The notes: generated by a model not told the origin, from the letters alone. 64,000 nt of DNA from Corynebacterium afermentans subsp. lipophilum (GCF_030408375.1 NZ_CP046530.1:434001-498000); one strand, 5' to 3'. Counted from the first letter of the stretch, positions 45,828-55,130 are shown. Numbers and translations: made by a program.

Positions 45828-47720
45828 TCAGCGCTTCGCTCGTGCGGCCCGTAGGCCGTTCAAGATGACGATGACTTCAGCGACCTCGTGAACCAACACG
45901 ACCGCAGCCAGGCCCAGCACGCCGCTGATCGCAAGCGGCATCAACACGATGATGATGGCCAGAGACAGCACGATGTTTTGGTTGATGATCCTGCTGCCTC
46001 GGCGGGCGTGCTGCAGCGCTTGCGGGATCAGTCGGAGGTCGTGGCCGGTGAAGGCGACGTCAGCGGAATCGATCGCGGCGTCAGAGCCGGTCGCTCCCAT
46101 CGCTATGCCCACCGTCGCGCCCGCCAGTGCCGGCGCGTCGTTGATGCCGTCGCCGATCATCGCCGTCGGTGTCTTGGAGGAGAATTCGGCGACGATGCTT
46201 GCCTTGTCCTCCGGGCGCAGCTCGGCGCGCACGTCGTCGATTCCGGCGATTTCAGCCAGCGCCCGGGCGGTGCGAGTGTTGTCGCCGGTGAGCATGCTCA
46301 CTTCCACATCGTTGGCGCGCAGGGTCTGCACGGCTTCGGGCACCTCGGGCCGCAGCTCGTCACGGACACCGATCGCTCCGGCGAGGGTGTCATCGACGGT
46401 GACCAGGACGCAGGTCTGGCCCTCGGACTCCATGCGCTCAACGTCTGCCTTTAGCGGACCGGCGTCGATCCACCGGGGGCTGCCCACCAGCACCCGTCGA
46501 CCTTCGACGGTGCCGCCGATGCCATGCCCGGCTTCCTCGCTGATGTCCAGGGCGGCGGGCGCTTCGGGCCCCGCTACCGCGATCGCCGCGGCGAGGGGGT
46601 GCGTCGATTGCTGCTCGACTGCCGCCGCGAAAGCCAGCACCTGCGCCCGATCGAACCCGTCTGCCGGGACCACGCCGGTAACCTCGGGCTGGTTGCGGGT
46701 AAGGGTTCCGGTCTTGTCCACCGCCAGGTGACGGATACCGCCAAGCCGCTCAAACGCCGCGCCGGACTTGATGACCACGCCGAACTGGCTGGCCGCGCCG
46801 ATCGCCGCTACGACCGTCAGCGGCACGGAAATTGCCAGTGCGCACGGTGACGCTGCGACCAGAACCACCAGCGCACGGGTGATCCATGTCTCGGGGTCGC
46901 CCAGTAGCGAGCCGATCACGCCGACCAACACCGCCAGGATCATCACCCCAGGCACTAGGGGTTGGGCAATTCGGTCGGCGATCCGGGCGCGGTCGCCCTT
47001 TTCCGCCTGCGCCTGCTCGACCAGGTCCACGAGTGTGGTCAGCGAGTTGTCCGTTCCAGCTGCGGTCGTCTCGACCTCCAGCACACCGGCGGAGTTGATC
47101 GCTCCCGCGGGCACCTCGTCGCCGGGCGCAACCTCCTCCGGAATGGATTCTCCGGTGATCGCTGAGGTGTCAAGGCTGGAGCGCCCAGACCGAATGATGC
47201 CGTCCGTGGCCACCCGCTCTCCGGGGCGCACGAGCATCAGTTCGCCAGCCACGAGGTCCTTCGCAGCGACCTCGGCCGCCGTGCCGTCGCGCAGCACCGT
47301 CGCGGTCTGCGGTACCAACTTCAACAGTGCCCGCAGTCCGCCCTGTGCCCGGTCCATAGCCTTGTCTTCCAGCGCCTCGGCGATCGAGTACAGGAACGCT
47401 AGCGCCGCGGCCTCTCCGACGTAACCGAGGATTACCGCGCCGACCGCGCTGATCGTCATCAGCAAGCCAATGCCGAGCTTGCGCTTCGTGACAAGGTTCC
47501 GGATCGCGCCGGGCGCGAACGTATACGCCCCTAGCAGCAGGCCGGCCCAGAACAGTACTGTCGCGGGTGTCTCTAGCCCGGACCAGCCCAGCGCCAGGCC
47601 TAGGCAGAGGGCTACGCCGGAGAAGATCGGCAGTAGCAACTCGGGGTCCTTCCACCATGGCCGATCGAGCTCTTCGATCTCCGTGGCGGGTTCGTGTTCG
47701 CATCCACACGCCGAGCTCAT
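45828..47720 (-). CDS. P1B-type heavy-metal efflux ATPase
   Basis: About 630 aa from ATG 47720. The metal-site helix has SPCALAISVP, the phosphorylation motif is DKTGTLTRN, the nucleotide-binding loop has STHPLAAAI, and GDGINDAPAL is intact. The final helix carries VHEVAEVIVILNG, so the SPC/HE combination points to the P1B-4 group (Co, Zn or Cd). There is no HMA domain; instead the N-terminus has a short CGCEHEP metal-ligand tail. It overlaps the regulator gene by 4 bases. Confidence 0.9.
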   Translation of the reverse strand: MSSACGCEHEPATEIEELDRPWWKDPELLLPIFSGVALCLGLALGWSGLETPATVLFWAGLLLGAYTFAPGAIRNLVTKRKLGIGLLMTISAVGAVILGYVGEAAALAFLYSIAEALEDKAMDRAQGGLRALLKLVPQTATVLRDGTAAEVAAKDLVAGELMLVRPGERVATDGIIRSGRSSLDTSAITGESIPEEVAPGDEVPAGAINSAGVLEVETTAAGTDNSLTTLVDLVEQAQAEKGDRARIADRIAQPLVPGVMILAVLVGVIGSLLGDPETWITRALVVLVAASPCALAISVPLTVVAAIGAASQFGVVIKSGAAFERLGGIRHLAVDKTGTLTRNQPEVTGVVPADGFDRAQVLAFAAAVEQQSTHPLAAAIAVAGPEAPAALDISEEAGHGIGGTVEGRRVLVGSPRWIDAGPLKADVERMESEGQTCVLVTVDDTLAGAIGVRDELRPEVPEAVQTLRANDVEVSMLTGDNTRTARALAEIAGIDDVRAELRPEDKASIVAEFSSKTPTAMIGDGINDAPALAGATVGIAMGATGSDAAIDSADVAFTGHDLRLIPQALQHARRGSRIINQNIVLSLAIIIVLMPLAISGVLGLAAVVLVHEVAEVIVILNGLRAARAKR

Positions 47721-48076
47721 GCGTCCGCTCCCTTCTCGCCGCAGCCGGGCACCGAGCACTCAGGGTCGATGCACGGGGCGTTTTCGTCGACAGCCAACGT
47801 CGCGTTCACCAGCGCGTTGAGCGCTGCCGCGAGGTGTGGATCGGCGATTTCGTAGCGTGTCTTTCGGCCCTCCGGCTCGGCGACGACGATGCCGCAGTCA
47901 CGCAGGCAGGTCAGGTGGTTCGAGACGTTCGAGCGGGTCAGGTCCAGGTCGCGCGAAAGCACGGCCGGGTAGCTCGGGCCGTCGAGTAGGGTCATCAGGA
48001 TTCTCGAGCGCGTCGGATCCGCCATGGCCCGGCCGAGCCGGTTCATGACGTCGAGGCGCGAAGCAATAGTCAGCAT
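47717..48076 (-). CDS. CmtR-like ArsR-family metal sensor
   Basis: A 119-aa winged-helix repressor. Recognition helix region LTRSNVSNHLTCLRDCGIVV carries two cysteines spaced C-x3-C exactly as in mycobacterial CmtR (Cd/Pb sensor), and the C-terminus adds CIDPECSVPGCGEKG as further ligands. It should repress itself and the coupled ATPase until Cd, Pb or Zn binds. ATG 48076. Confidence 0.88.
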   Translation of the reverse strand: MLTIASRLDVMNRLGRAMADPTRSRILMTLLDGPSYPAVLSRDLDLTRSNVSNHLTCLRDCGIVVAEPEGRKTRYEIADPHLAAALNALVNATLAVDENAPCIDPECSVPGCGEKGADA

Positions 48077-48080
48077 GAAC

Positions 48081-48110
48081 TGAACTATACAGTATGAGCT
48101 GAACTATACA
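48081..48110. promoter_or_regulatory. Direct-repeat operator upstream of the CmtR-like gene
   Basis: TGAACTATACA occurs at 48081-48091 and 48100-48110, 19 bases apart, immediately before the regulator start. A third partial TGAACTG follows at about 48119. The location is right for an autoregulatory ArsR/CmtR operator. Confidence 0.65.
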
Positions 48111-48225
48111 ACATTGACTGAACTGACGTGGTGCTCGAAGAGTCTGCCGTCCCGCCCCCGCCCCGCCATCGCACGGCCTCCTCTACGATGTGTTTGGTAA
48201 ATGACACATATTTGAAGGGACGTCG

Positions 48226-49320
48226 ATGGCTACCTCGACCGCGCCGCGCAAGGCGTACACCGACGAACACGGCATTGAGCGCGCCTCGAAGCAGCAGAAG
48301 GGCGGCTTTGAGGAAAAGGTGGAGAAGAAGTCTCCCGCCGCTGGCCACCTGCTGCGGATGAATGACCGCTTCGGCACCGAAGGCGGCAACCAGCTAGCCG
48401 CTGGCATCACCTATTTCTCCGTGCTGGCGCTGTTTCCGTTGTTGATGTTGGTCTTCGCGGGCCTCGGTTTCTTCCTCAACGCCCGTCCAGATCTAATGGA
48501 CGACATTCAAAACCAGATCACCCAGTCCCTGGACGGGGATTTGGGAGACATGGTCAACCAGCTGGTTGAGACCGCGATCGACCAGCGCGGCGCGGTTGCC
48601 GGCATCGGCCTGCTTACCACCCTGTGGTCCGGCTTGAACTGGATGAACCACCTGCGCGTGGGCGTGTCCGCCATGTGGAAGGTGGATGCGAACGAGGGCG
48701 GCAACTTTGTTACCAAGAAGCTCGCGGACCTGCTGGGCCTGATCGTGCTGATCGTCCTATTCATCGTCGCCGCAGTAGTGACTGCCCTGGGAGTGTCCAG
48801 CTGGACCAGCACCCTGATGGAGCGCCTCGGCATCGGCGACTTCCCAGGCGCGCGCCTTGTGGTGTGGGTTGTCGGTTTCCTCGTCAGCGTTTTGGCCAGC
48901 TTCCTGGTCATGCTGTGGGTGAACATGTACATGCCGCGCACGAAAGTCCCGGCCAAGTCTGGCTTGCAGGGGGCGCTGCTCGGCGCAGTTATCTTCGCCA
49001 TCCTGCAGCAGTTTGCCGGCCTGGTCATTTCCTCGGCCACCGGCAACCCGGCGGGTGCGATCTTCGGCCCGATCATTACCCTGATGGTCCTGCTGTACCT
49101 GATCTGGCGCGTGGTGCTTTACGTCGCGGCGTGGACTGCCACCACCGAGGAGTCGCTCGCGTTGGCCCCGGCTGAGGTGCCGGAGCCGGCTGTGATCAAC
49201 GTCCGCGCGGGCGCGGTCCGCGGCGGGGAGGAGTCCAAGCCGTCCGGCAAGGCGCTGGGGGTTGGCGCGGCGCTGGGCGCTATCGGCGTCGGCGTGGTTT
49301 CTCTCCTGTCCCGAGACTAA
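48226..49320 (+). CDS. YihY/BrkB-family membrane protein
   Basis: A 364-aa protein with six membrane helices. GGNQLAAGITYFSVLALFPL and LLMLVFAGLGFFL at the N-terminus and GAIFGPIITLMVLLYLIWRV near the end are YihY hallmarks. The cytoplasmic N-terminus is charged (KQQKGGFEEKVEKKS). The family was once called RNase BN, which is wrong for most members; the function is unknown. The final 41 bases overlap the convergent carboxypeptidase gene. Confidence 0.87.
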   Translation: MATSTAPRKAYTDEHGIERASKQQKGGFEEKVEKKSPAAGHLLRMNDRFGTEGGNQLAAGITYFSVLALFPLLMLVFAGLGFFLNARPDLMDDIQNQITQSLDGDLGDMVNQLVETAIDQRGAVAGIGLLTTLWSGLNWMNHLRVGVSAMWKVDANEGGNFVTKKLADLLGLIVLIVLFIVAAVVTALGVSSWTSTLMERLGIGDFPGARLVVWVVGFLVSVLASFLVMLWVNMYMPRTKVPAKSGLQGALLGAVIFAILQQFAGLVISSATGNPAGAIFGPIITLMVLLYLIWRVVLYVAAWTATTEESLALAPAEVPEPAVINVRAGAVRGGEESKPSGKALGVGAALGAIGVGVVSLLSRD

Positions 49321-50536
49321 ACGCGGTGGCCAGCGCGGCGAGCGCGAGTACGGCCACCACAATCAAGTAGGACCACCAGCGGTTCCAAGCCGTCTCCTCC
49401 CCAGCGCGTTCAGGCGCGGGGGTGGGGGCGGCCGTTGTGGTTTCTGGGGTGACGGTGGTCTTCTCAGCGAGAGGCTCAAGCTTTGCGACGGAGCTTCGCA
49501 CCCCATACGCCTCGTGCAAGAGCATCTGCGCCTGCTCCCAGGGGCGGTGGTCGTATGCCGCGGTGTCCAGCACAACCGCGACGAGGCGGCGGCCTTCGTG
49601 GTTCACAGCGCCGACGAACGTGTGGTTCGCGTCGTCGGTGTAGCCGGTCTTGCCGCCGATGCCGTCCGGGTCGTTGAGGTAGAGCTGGTTGTCGTTCCAC
49701 AGCTCGAACGGCGGCAGGTCGTCGAAGCCGGGGAAGGTGGTGTGCTCCGTGTCGACGATGCGGGCGAAGGTGGGGTCCGCGAAGGCCGCGGTGTAGGCCA
49801 GGCCCATGTCCCAGGCGGAGGTGGACATCCCTGCGCCGTCCAAGCCGGAGTAGGAGGTGGCGCGGGTATCGGCCATGCCGAGCTTCTTGGCCAGCGCGTT
49901 GACCTTGCCGAGTGCGAGCTCGTCTCCGCCGAGGGCTTGGGCGAGCGCGTGGGCGCAGTCGTTGCCCGAGGACAACAGCAGGCCGGTGAGCAGGTCTTCG
50001 ACGGTGTAGTCGCCGCCTTCGCCGATGCCGGCGGCGGAGCCTTCCTGGCCGGCGGATTCGGCGGAGACTTCGACCTTCTGGTCTAGCGGCAGCTCGTCGA
50101 TGACGGTCAGTGCCAACAGCACCTTGATGATTGAGGCCGGCCGGTAGCGACCGTGCGGGTCCTTCATTGCCACCACGTCGCCGGAATCTAAGTCGGCGAC
50201 CAGCCAGGCGGAGGCGACTACGCCGTCGGGGGTGGTGTAGCCGTCGGCGGCGGTCACGCCGCAGGGGCCGTCGAAAAGCACCGGCAGCGGGTCAGGGGAG
50301 GCGGCGGCGCGCTCGGAGGTGGACACCGGCTCCGGCGGCCAAGTGGCCTGTGGGCAGTTGTCGGTGTCGGGCGCGCGGCCCCGGCTGGGCGGGACCCAGT
50401 TGCCGCCCTCGTCGTAGTAGCCGACGGTCGGGCCGGCCGGGGAGGTGGTTTCGGTCGGGGTTTCCGCGTCTTGGGCGTGAGCTGTCGTCGACAAGCAAAA
50501 GCTCAATGCTGTCGCCGCTGCGAGCACACGCTTCAT
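49280..50536 (-). CDS. D-alanyl-D-alanine carboxypeptidase, S11 family
   Basis: A 418-aa penicillin-binding protein. Signal peptide (RVLAAATALSFCLSTTAHAQ), then a spacer, then the three active-site motifs S-x-x-K in YRPASIIKVLLALTV, SGN in LLSSGNDCAHALAQ and KTG in GGKTGYTDDANHTF. A C-terminal membrane anchor (YLIVVAVLALAALATAF) and basic tail follow. It trims peptidoglycan stem peptides outside the membrane. The start abuts the TRIC-type gene stop. Confidence 0.92.
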   Translation of the reverse strand: MKRVLAAATALSFCLSTTAHAQDAETPTETTSPAGPTVGYYDEGGNWVPPSRGRAPDTDNCPQATWPPEPVSTSERAAASPDPLPVLFDGPCGVTAADGYTTPDGVVASAWLVADLDSGDVVAMKDPHGRYRPASIIKVLLALTVIDELPLDQKVEVSAESAGQEGSAAGIGEGGDYTVEDLLTGLLLSSGNDCAHALAQALGGDELALGKVNALAKKLGMADTRATSYSGLDGAGMSTSAWDMGLAYTAAFADPTFARIVDTEHTTFPGFDDLPPFELWNDNQLYLNDPDGIGGKTGYTDDANHTFVGAVNHEGRRLVAVVLDTAAYDHRPWEQAQMLLHEAYGVRSSVAKLEPLAEKTTVTPETTTAAPTPAPERAGEETAWNRWWSYLIVVAVLALAALATAFSLGTGEKPRRRR

Positions 50537-51673
50537 CTAGGACTCCTTTTGGTCGTAGCGGGCCGCGAGCCGCTCGATGAGCTCGTCGGTCAAAGCCTCG
50601 TCGGAGAGAATAATATCCAGCATGTCCGCGTTCATCGCCTCCGTCTCGGCCGGGTCCGGTTCCTCGGCGTCTTCCTCGTAGGAATCGCCGGCCAGGTCCA
50701 CGCCGATGCTGTCGAAGAGGCCCTCGTCTTCCGCAACCTCCGGCTCCGGCGCGACACCGACCGCCTCCGCCAGAACTTCCGCGTCGATGGCGGGGAACTG
50801 GGTGGTGAACTCGGTGAGGAAATCGTCCGCGTCGCTGACCGCCTCCGCCGGGCGCTTGCCCTTGCGGATCTCCGCCTCGATGCGGCGCTGCAGCGCCTTT
50901 TCCATCTGCCGGTGGCGCCACGAGCGCACCCGCGTCGGCTCCAACTCGCGGGCCACGGCGCGCGACTTGTTCTCCGCCTTCTTAGCTAGGTGCGCGACCT
51001 GCGTGGCCGTCATGTTCACTGTGGTGTTCACCGGCGCGAACTCGGAGTCTGTGGAAACGCGCCAGTTGCCCCAGTAGCCGGCGAGGAACAGTGCGAAGCT
51101 GACCACGGGGCCGATGACCATGCCGAGCGCCGGGTAGCCGGTGGCGTTGCCCACTAGCATGATCACCGCGCACGCCACCGCAGGGATGACGGTGGGCTGG
51201 TTACCGCCGAACACGCTGGGCTCGCGGCCGGTGACCACATCGCGGATCATGCCGCCGCCGGTGGCGGTGAACACGCCCATCATGATGGTGGGCAGCACCG
51301 GCAGGCCGTATTGGATGGCCTTGGATGCGCCGGTGGCGGCCCACAGTGAGGACACCAGCGCGTCGCCGTGGGACTGCAGCAGCTCCCAGGCTTTGCCCTT
51401 GAAGTAGGTGAACCGGGCGATCAGGGCACCGGTGAACGCCAAGATGAGGTACTCCGGCTGGCTCATCGCGGCGACGGTGCCCTGGTTGATCAGCACGTCG
51501 CGCAGCATGCCGCCGCCTAAGGAGGAGAGCATGGCGATGAAGAAGAAGCCCACGATGTCGTAGCCGAGCTGGCGGGCGAGCGTGCCGCCGATGATGCCCA
51601 TCAGCAGCACGCCGGAGATGTCCATCCAGTGATAGATGGAGCTGATGAGCGGGTCGACCTGGTCCACTGACAT
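50537..51673 (-). CDS. TRIC-type cation channel family protein (UPF0126) with long cytoplasmic tail
   Basis: A 378-aa protein. The first 205 residues have two UPF0126 repeats, each with a glycine-rich turn: ALSSLGGGMLRDVLIN-like and VFTATGGGMIRDVVTGREPS. About 160 extra residues follow, rich in Arg then in Asp/Glu (EEDAEEPDPAETEAMNADML), which are not part of the core family. Bacterial TRIC channels pass monovalent cations; transport here is inferred. It is upstream of the carboxypeptidase with no gap, so probably an operon. Confidence 0.82.
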   Translation of the reverse strand: MSVDQVDPLISSIYHWMDISGVLLMGIIGGTLARQLGYDIVGFFFIAMLSSLGGGMLRDVLINQGTVAAMSQPEYLILAFTGALIARFTYFKGKAWELLQSHGDALVSSLWAATGASKAIQYGLPVLPTIMMGVFTATGGGMIRDVVTGREPSVFGGNQPTVIPAVACAVIMLVGNATGYPALGMVIGPVVSFALFLAGYWGNWRVSTDSEFAPVNTTVNMTATQVAHLAKKAENKSRAVARELEPTRVRSWRHRQMEKALQRRIEAEIRKGKRPAEAVSDADDFLTEFTTQFPAIDAEVLAEAVGVAPEPEVAEDEGLFDSIGVDLAGDSYEEDAEEPDPAETEAMNADMLDIILSDEALTDELIERLAARYDQKES

Positions 51674-51740
51674 GAGTGAATTGTAAAGGTCGCACGTTTG
51701 CCCGGCATGTCGACATGCCGTGGGCGCACGGCGAAACGGT

Positions 51741-52979
51741 TTAGAACTTGGAGAAACGCTTGATCAGCTGGTTTTCCATCTCGGTCCAGGCCTCCGCCTT
51801 ATCGGTAAACGGTGCCGACGGCACGTAGCCTGCGGCGCGGGTGGAGCCGAGCATGTACGCCAGGTAATCCTGCATGCGTGGGTTGGCCAAAAGCAGGGAG
51901 TTCAGCGAGTCGTCCTGCGCCCAGTCCGCGGCGTCCGCGAGCAGCTCGTAAGCCTTGGACATCTGTGCGGTGTCCACGGCGTCGGGGCCCTTGTTGATGT
52001 CGGCGGCGATGCCGTTGAAGGAGTAGGAGTTGTCCGGGTGGACCTCCACCTTCAGCTCGCCAGCGTTGGCGGTGTCGATGAGGTCCTGCCAGGTGGACAC
52101 GCCCGCCAGGTCGTGGTCGTCGTGCTCCAGGATCCAGCGGCCCAGGTGCTTGGTGGAGGGGAAGGTGATGATCTCGCCGTATTTGCCCAAAAACACCGGG
52201 GCACCGCGCAGGTAGGTGCGCAGCGTGTACACGCTCTGGCCCTGGATGGAGATCTTCACCGGGTCGATGCCGGCGCGGCCCCACGGGGAGGAGTCGTACG
52301 GGTCTTCCGCGGCGGCGCGCGCCTCTTCGTCCGCGCGTGCCTGCTCAGCGGCCGCGGCGCGGGCCTCGGTGGCGGCGGCGATGGCGGTGCCTGCGGCTGC
52401 GACGCGCTCGGCGTCGAGCTGATGCGTATCGACGACACGCACAGACTCATCCAACGACTTGACCACATTTTCCCAGTTCGCCAACACAACACGGCCGACG
52501 CCGGACCACTCGGACAGGCCGTTTTCGCCCGCGTAGTGGTCGGAGCCGCGGCTGACGTTGCCCAGGATGGAGTGGGAGGCGAAGAAGATCTGCGCCTGCT
52601 CGGCGGAGGCCACGTCCGCAAGCGAGCGGGAGATCTGGAACACCCGCGACAGGCGCGAGACGTTTTCGTGGCTCGGGCGGCCGGCCAAAAACTCAGGCGC
52701 GCCGATGATGTCGAAGTACTGCTTGTCGTTCGGCACCACGCGGTCGTCGCCCTGGGCCTGGAACTGCTGCCACTTCGGGTGGTCCGCTAGGTCGTGGGCG
52801 TTGGTCGTTTCCAGGTAGGCCAGGAGTTCCTCGGGGGAGTGGAAGGCCAGCACGGCTTGGTCGTCGCCGAGGAACGCCTGCCACTCGGCGCCCTTTTCCT
52901 TCCAGGTGGGTGCCCACAGGGTGTAGAAGTCGCCCTCGGTCAGGGAGATCTTGACGGGGAGAATCGCGCGCGTAGTCAT
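51741..52979 (-). CDS. Unknown protein made of two tandem copies of one domain
   Basis: A 412-aa soluble-looking protein of a family I cannot name. Residues 8-70 (LPVKISLTEGDFYTL, then AHDLADHPKW) align with 239-297 (DPVKISIQGQSVYTL, then DHDLAGVSTW), and the similarity goes on to about residues 160 and 385, so the gene arose by internal duplication. The copies are linked by an Ala/Glu-rich, probably coiled-coil stretch (about 187-227). No signal peptide, membrane helix or catalytic motif is seen. It stands alone between the channel and NlpC/P60 genes. Confidence 0.75.
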   Translation of the reverse strand: MTTRAILPVKISLTEGDFYTLWAPTWKEKGAEWQAFLGDDQAVLAFHSPEELLAYLETTNAHDLADHPKWQQFQAQGDDRVVPNDKQYFDIIGAPEFLAGRPSHENVSRLSRVFQISRSLADVASAEQAQIFFASHSILGNVSRGSDHYAGENGLSEWSGVGRVVLANWENVVKSLDESVRVVDTHQLDAERVAAAGTAIAAATEARAAAAEQARADEEARAAAEDPYDSSPWGRAGIDPVKISIQGQSVYTLRTYLRGAPVFLGKYGEIITFPSTKHLGRWILEHDDHDLAGVSTWQDLIDTANAGELKVEVHPDNSYSFNGIAADINKGPDAVDTAQMSKAYELLADAADWAQDDSLNSLLLANPRMQDYLAYMLGSTRAAGYVPSAPFTDKAEAWTEMENQLIKRFSKF

Positions 52980-52989
52980 GCGGGAAACT

Positions 52990-54084
52990 TTAGCCGGTCG
53001 GCCTCCAGAATCCGCGGAAGGTCATGCCCAGATTCTCTGTGCGCACCGGGTTCATCTGCACGGGGCTGCCCGCCTCGATCATCATCCCGTCTCCCGCGTA
53101 CATGGCGGCGTGGCCGGACCACAACACCAGATCCCCCGGCTGCAGCTCCTCATACGACACTTGCCTGCCCACGGTCTGGTCGGCGGCGACGCGCGGGATC
53201 TCCAGCCCCGCCTGCCCGTATGCCCAGGAGGTCAGCCCGGAGCAGTCGAAGCCGCCCGGTGCGGCCCCGCCCCACACGTAGGGTGTGCCGATCTGGCTTT
53301 TCGCGGCTTCGACGGCGGCGGCGCCGACAGCGGATCCCTCCTCGTGCGCCGGAGCAGGCTCCGGCGGCGGGGCAGCCGCCGCGGCAGGTTCCGGTGGCGG
53401 TGGCGGGGCGACGGCGGAGGCCGGTTTCACCGCCGGTGGCGCGGGCTCAGGCGTCGATGATGCAGCAGGTGCAACCAGAGAGGCCAGGCGTTGCAGCTCC
53501 CCGTGGGCCTTCTCGGTCGCCGGGCCGGCGCCTGGCATGACGCGGTCCAACGCGGCGGAGGTGGCGGAGGTAAGCGTGTCCGCGATGGTCCGCAGATCCT
53601 TTTCCAAAGCGTTGAGCACCTGCGTGGCCTCGTTGATTGCATCGGCGATGATCCCGGCCACGTAGGCGGCGGCACCGAACAGGCCTGCTGGCGAGGTGGC
53701 GATCGCCGGCGCCGCCGTCGCCTTGTTGATGAGCGCTCCGGCGATGGTGACCAGATCAAATGCCGCGGTGCCGATCAGCACACCGCCGCGCAGCACCCCG
53801 TCGCTGATTGTTGCGCGGTAGTCCGCAAGATCCGCCGCGGCGCCAACGCGTGATGCCCCGGACGTGTTGGCCACCGCGGCCAGCGGGTCGAAGTCCTTGA
53901 AATCCGGCATGCTGAAACCCGGCAGGGTGGGCAGGTCGAAGGGCAGAAGTCTCGCCAGCATGCTGGCGGTGCCGTGCACGTCCAGGCTGACGTTGAGCGT
54001 GTGGTTGCCCGTGACATCCGGCGGGCCGGCGATGCGGTTGAGCAGGTCGATTGCGCTGCCGAATTCGGTCTTCAGGGAGCTCAT
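52990..54084 (-). CDS. NlpC/P60 (C40) peptidase with helical N-terminal domain
   Basis: A 364-aa protein. The C-terminal 115 residues are an NlpC/P60 domain: catalytic Cys in GGFDCSGLTSWAYG, His in WSGHAAMYAG and an acidic third residue in MIEAGSPVQ. Residues 1-215 are helical (ALINKATAAPAIATSPAGLF, AGIIADAINEATQVLNALEK) with no signal peptide; a Pro/Ala-rich linker joins the parts. This class cleaves D-gamma-Glu-DAP bonds in peptidoglycan. Its start overlaps a small WXG-like gene by 4 bases, suggesting a dedicated export partner. Confidence 0.85.
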   Translation of the reverse strand: MSSLKTEFGSAIDLLNRIAGPPDVTGNHTLNVSLDVHGTASMLARLLPFDLPTLPGFSMPDFKDFDPLAAVANTSGASRVGAAADLADYRATISDGVLRGGVLIGTAAFDLVTIAGALINKATAAPAIATSPAGLFGAAAYVAGIIADAINEATQVLNALEKDLRTIADTLTSATSAALDRVMPGAGPATEKAHGELQRLASLVAPAASSTPEPAPPAVKPASAVAPPPPPEPAAAAAPPPEPAPAHEEGSAVGAAAVEAAKSQIGTPYVWGGAAPGGFDCSGLTSWAYGQAGLEIPRVAADQTVGRQVSYEELQPGDLVLWSGHAAMYAGDGMMIEAGSPVQMNPVRTENLGMTFRGFWRPTG

Positions 54085-54362
54085 AGCGCGGCTCCCAGCT
54101 TCCGGCAGGTGCAGGTGTCTACGGCCGCGGCGGCATCCACCGCAAGGTCCATCACCTCTGCGATGCGGTGGGCCTCGGCGCGCAGCGCTTCAGCGTCCGT
54201 GTTCGCTTTGGCGATGGACTCGGTCACCGCGGCACTGAATTCGCCGAGGGGCCAGGTGTGGGGCACGGAGACGTCGTTAAGCAATTGCAATCGTGCTGCG
54301 TCGTCGCGCAGCGAATCGGTCATGGCGGATACGGCGGCGGAGTCAATGTGAAATACAGTCAT
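54081..54362 (-). CDS. Small WXG-like/EspC-like helical protein
   Basis: About 93 aa from ATG 54362 (ATG 54368 also possible). Two helical stretches (AAVSAMTDSLRDDAARLQLL and FSAAVTESIAKANTDAEALR) flank a turn with WPLG, similar to the W-x-G turn of type VII secretion substrates, though the family match is loose. The C-terminus has CTC. It is translationally coupled to the NlpC/P60 hydrolase, so a chaperone or co-secretion role is plausible but inferred. Confidence 0.6.
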   Translation of the reverse strand: MTVFHIDSAAVSAMTDSLRDDAARLQLLNDVSVPHTWPLGEFSAAVTESIAKANTDAEALRAEAHRIAEVMDLAVDAAAAVDTCTCRKLGAAL

Positions 54363-54435
54363 GGCCATTGGACGCTGAAAACACCGCCCCGGTTCCCTCG
54401 AGGGGGAAAATATTTTCGCGGCCCGCCGAGTGAAC

Positions 54436-54441
54436 TAGCAT
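54436..54441 (+). promoter_or_regulatory. Leaderless -10 box for upp
   Basis: TAGCAT ends 7 bases before ATG 54449 and supports this start over ATG 54440, agreeing with the usual [11 protein letters not shown]-terminus of Upp. Confidence 0.55.
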
Positions 54442-54448
54442 GGCCGGC

Positions 54449-55084
54449 ATGGATATCACGGTTGTCAACCACCCCCTAGCCGCGTCCCGCCTGACCATCA
54501 TGCGCGACAAACGCTCCAACAATGCGGCCTTCCGCGCGGCGCTGGCGGACCTGGGCGCGATGCTCATCTATGAAGCGGCGCGTGACCTTGAGGTGGAGGA
54601 GTTCGACACCGAAACCCCCGTCGCAACCGCCCGCGGCGCGCGCCTGGCCACCCCGCCGATTATCGTGCCGATCATCCGCGCGGGCCTGGGCATGGTGGAC
54701 CCGTCGCTGTCCATGATCCCGGACGCGCAGGTGGGCTTTATCGGGCTGGCCCGCGACGAAAAGACGCACGAGCCGGTGCCCTACCTGGAGGCGCTGCCGC
54801 AAGACCTGTCCGGCCAGCCCGTGTTCCTGGTGGATCCGATGTTGGCCACCGGCGGGTCGCTGATTCACGCCATCGACCTGCTGGTGGAGCGCGGCGCGGA
54901 CAACATCACCTGTATCTGCATGGTCTCGGCCCAGCCGGGCGTGGACAAACTCGAGGCCCACGGCGGCCCGGTGCGCCTGGTCACCGCCACCATTGACCCG
55001 GCGCTCAACGAGGACGCCTATATCGTCCCCGGCCTGGGCGATGCTGGCGACCGCCTCTACGGCCCGCGCAATATCGAGCTTTAA
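54449..55084 (+). CDS. upp: Uracil phosphoribosyltransferase
   Basis: About 211 aa, normal for Upp. Landmarks: [31 protein letters not shown], the PRPP loop [14 protein letters not shown] and the C-terminal [15 protein letters not shown] that closes the uracil site. It salvages uracil to UMP. A GTAGCGCG inverted repeat (55104-55130) follows the gene. Confidence 0.95.
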   Translation: MDITVVNHPLAASRLTIMRDKRSNNAAFRAALADLGAMLIYEAARDLEVEEFDTETPVATARGARLATPPIIVPIIRAGLGMVDPSLSMIPDAQVGFIGLARDEKTHEPVPYLEALPQDLSGQPVFLVDPMLATGGSLIHAIDLLVERGADNITCICMVSAQPGVDKLEAHGGPVRLVTATIDPALNEDAYIVPGLGDAGDRLYGPRNIEL

Positions 55085-55103
55085 GCTTGTCGACGTCCCA
55101 CCG

Positions 55104-55130
55104 GTAGCGCGCCCGCACATTGCGCGCTAC
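55104..55130. promoter_or_regulatory. Inverted repeat between upp and XRE gene
   Basis: GTAGCGCG (55104-55111) and CGCGCTAC (55123-55130) form an 8-bp inverted repeat with an 11-base spacer, 60 bases before the XRE start. It has no T tract, so an operator is as likely as a terminator. Confidence 0.35.
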
